NCBI GenBank assembly: GCA_012295275.1
Contig: CM022674.1
Location: forward strand, 5,511,436-5,541,435
Direction: 5' to 3'
Length of the DNA stretch: 30,000 nucleotides
From: Chrysomallon squamiferum
Taxonomy: Eukaryota > Mollusca > Gastropoda > Neomphalida > Peltospiridae
Of the stretch, positions 29,315-30,000 are shown piece by piece (position 1 is the first letter of the stretch; each line of letters opens with the position of its first letter). The notes beneath the pieces are model-generated. The model ran no database searches. It saw only the letters and a program-made list of their open reading frames with translations, and had not been told where the DNA came from. Both the position numbers and the translations under genes were made by a program.

Positions 29315-30000
29315 CTAGAGCGAATCCAGCGGTATTCCTGCTCGCTGCAGTATGAATCTGGAAATATCTGTAACAGTTCCACTCGCGTAACGAACCATAT
29401 TGGCGTGAAGCTCGGGGAAGTTGTCGACCCAGTGAAACGACAGAGTCTCGTTCTGCCAAAAGAAGCTCTTCCCGGGTCTGTTCTGCAGCAGAGCCGACCT
29501 GTAGCCTTCCTGCCACGTCGGGTGACAGTTGTGGTTGAGACACTTGACCTGAAGGTGAGGGTCGATGAAGGCGATGTCCGGCTGGAACTCGACGATTTTG
29601 TACGAAAGGTAGCGATCGGCGAACCAGACCGGGTCTTCCCGATGCATCCTGAACATGACGTTGAGCTGTCGGAGGTACTCGGCGTTCTGCTTCGCCATCA
29701 CAACGCAGTGGTTGATCGACTCGGGCCAATCCCCGTGCGTCAGCCAGTCAGGGGAGACGACCGCTTCGTACCCGAAGTGAGCGTCGGGGATCTTCTGCGT
29801 CCACAGCGTGTTCTGGTCCTGGTAGACTCCGCCGTATTTCAGGAGGACGTCGATCTTCATCAGACTCGTCGCCAGGTCTTCGGGGACGTCTCCCCCGTCC
29901 TCGGCCGGCGCTTTTCGCTGGAGGTAAATGAACTGAGGCCGCCGGGAAATCTTCTCCCACCACACGCCAGACGGCGCCACCGGTCCGTGAATGTACACCG
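29315..30000 (-). CDS. GT32-type glycosyltransferase, 3' terminal part (227 codons in window)
   Basis: The product belongs to the glycosyltransferases with a DXD sugar-binding region (Gly_transf_sug type). Members move a sugar from a nucleotide donor in the Golgi, usually as type II membrane proteins. Numbering from the first complete codon in the window: the hallmark segment DVLLKYGGVYQDQN spans 50-63, where most relatives have D-x-D; here it is D61-Q62-N63. Then follow SPDW and WPESIN (82-96), C153 and C158 with HPTW (159-162), sequon N183, and a C-terminal block RYASGTVTDISRFILQRAG. The frame is open to the right window edge, so the N-terminus, membrane anchor and any upstream exons are missing; the GTG at the edge is not a start. 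TAG is at 29315-29317. Codon third positions are GC-rich. The sugar and acceptor are unknown. Confidence 0.85.
   Translation of the reverse strand, partial: VYIHGPVAPSGVWWEKISRRPQFIYLQRKAPAEDGGDVPEDLATSLMKIDVLLKYGGVYQDQNTLWTQKIPDAHFGYEAVVSPDWLTHGDWPESINHCVVMAKQNAEYLRQLNVMFRMHREDPVWFADRYLSYKIVEFQPDIAFIDPHLQVKCLNHNCHPTWQEGYRSALLQNRPGKSFFWQNETLSFHWVDNFPELHANMVRYASGTVTDISRFILQRAGIPLDSL

Noticed and set aside
29304-29963. Two further minus-strand frames over the glycosyltransferase
   Set aside because: Other-frame shadows of the GC-rich coding sequence; only the frame with the YGGVY block has family features.

Overview
This window reads as nuclear DNA of an animal, most likely a mollusc (gastropod-like or another lophotrochozoan). 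The reasons are one intact rhodopsin-class GPCR on the + strand, the 3' part of a GT32-type glycosyltransferase of a kind common in molluscan genomes on the - strand, no bacterial gene organisation, and an AT-rich background with a very high density of microsatellites (GA, AC, ATT, GATA, TATG, ATATT) and poly(T)/poly(A) tracts. The species cannot be fixed from the sequence alone. No virus, phage, CRISPR array, operon or intact transposon was recognised.

Layout. 1-14627 is intergenic or intronic: short unique islands separated by simple repeats. The islands carry a bZIP-site cluster (1020-1154), a TATA-like box with a CTCF-like motif (5735-5788), phased forkhead-like sites (10587-10625) and a nested minisatellite (10735-10911). 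14628-15859 is an exon holding the complete 402-aa GPCR, with a splice acceptor 23 bases before the ATG. 15900-16600 is its ATT-rich downstream flank with a possible poly(A) signal. 17797-18103 may hold a very small two-exon secreted-protein gene (weak call). 19440-20510 and 21770-22100 are GC-richer unique islands; the first has CTCF-, YY1- and ETS-like motifs. 23988-24241 is a degenerate array of four repeats about 80 bp apart. 24950-25634 is the best regulatory candidate: two TCACGTGA boxes, two perfect CREs, a YY1-like box, a cluster of TGACC/GGTCA half-sites and a strong 5' splice site. 29315-30000 is the glycosyltransferase terminal exon, running off the right edge.

How the genes work together: nothing links the two clear genes functionally. 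One is a plasma-membrane peptide-type receptor and the other a predicted Golgi sugar transferase, about 13.5 kb apart and in opposite orientation. Both have very GC-rich codon third positions in an AT-rich landscape, which explains the long reading frames in wrong frames over the GPCR. The non-coding motifs were found by eye. They are candidates, not demonstrated sites.
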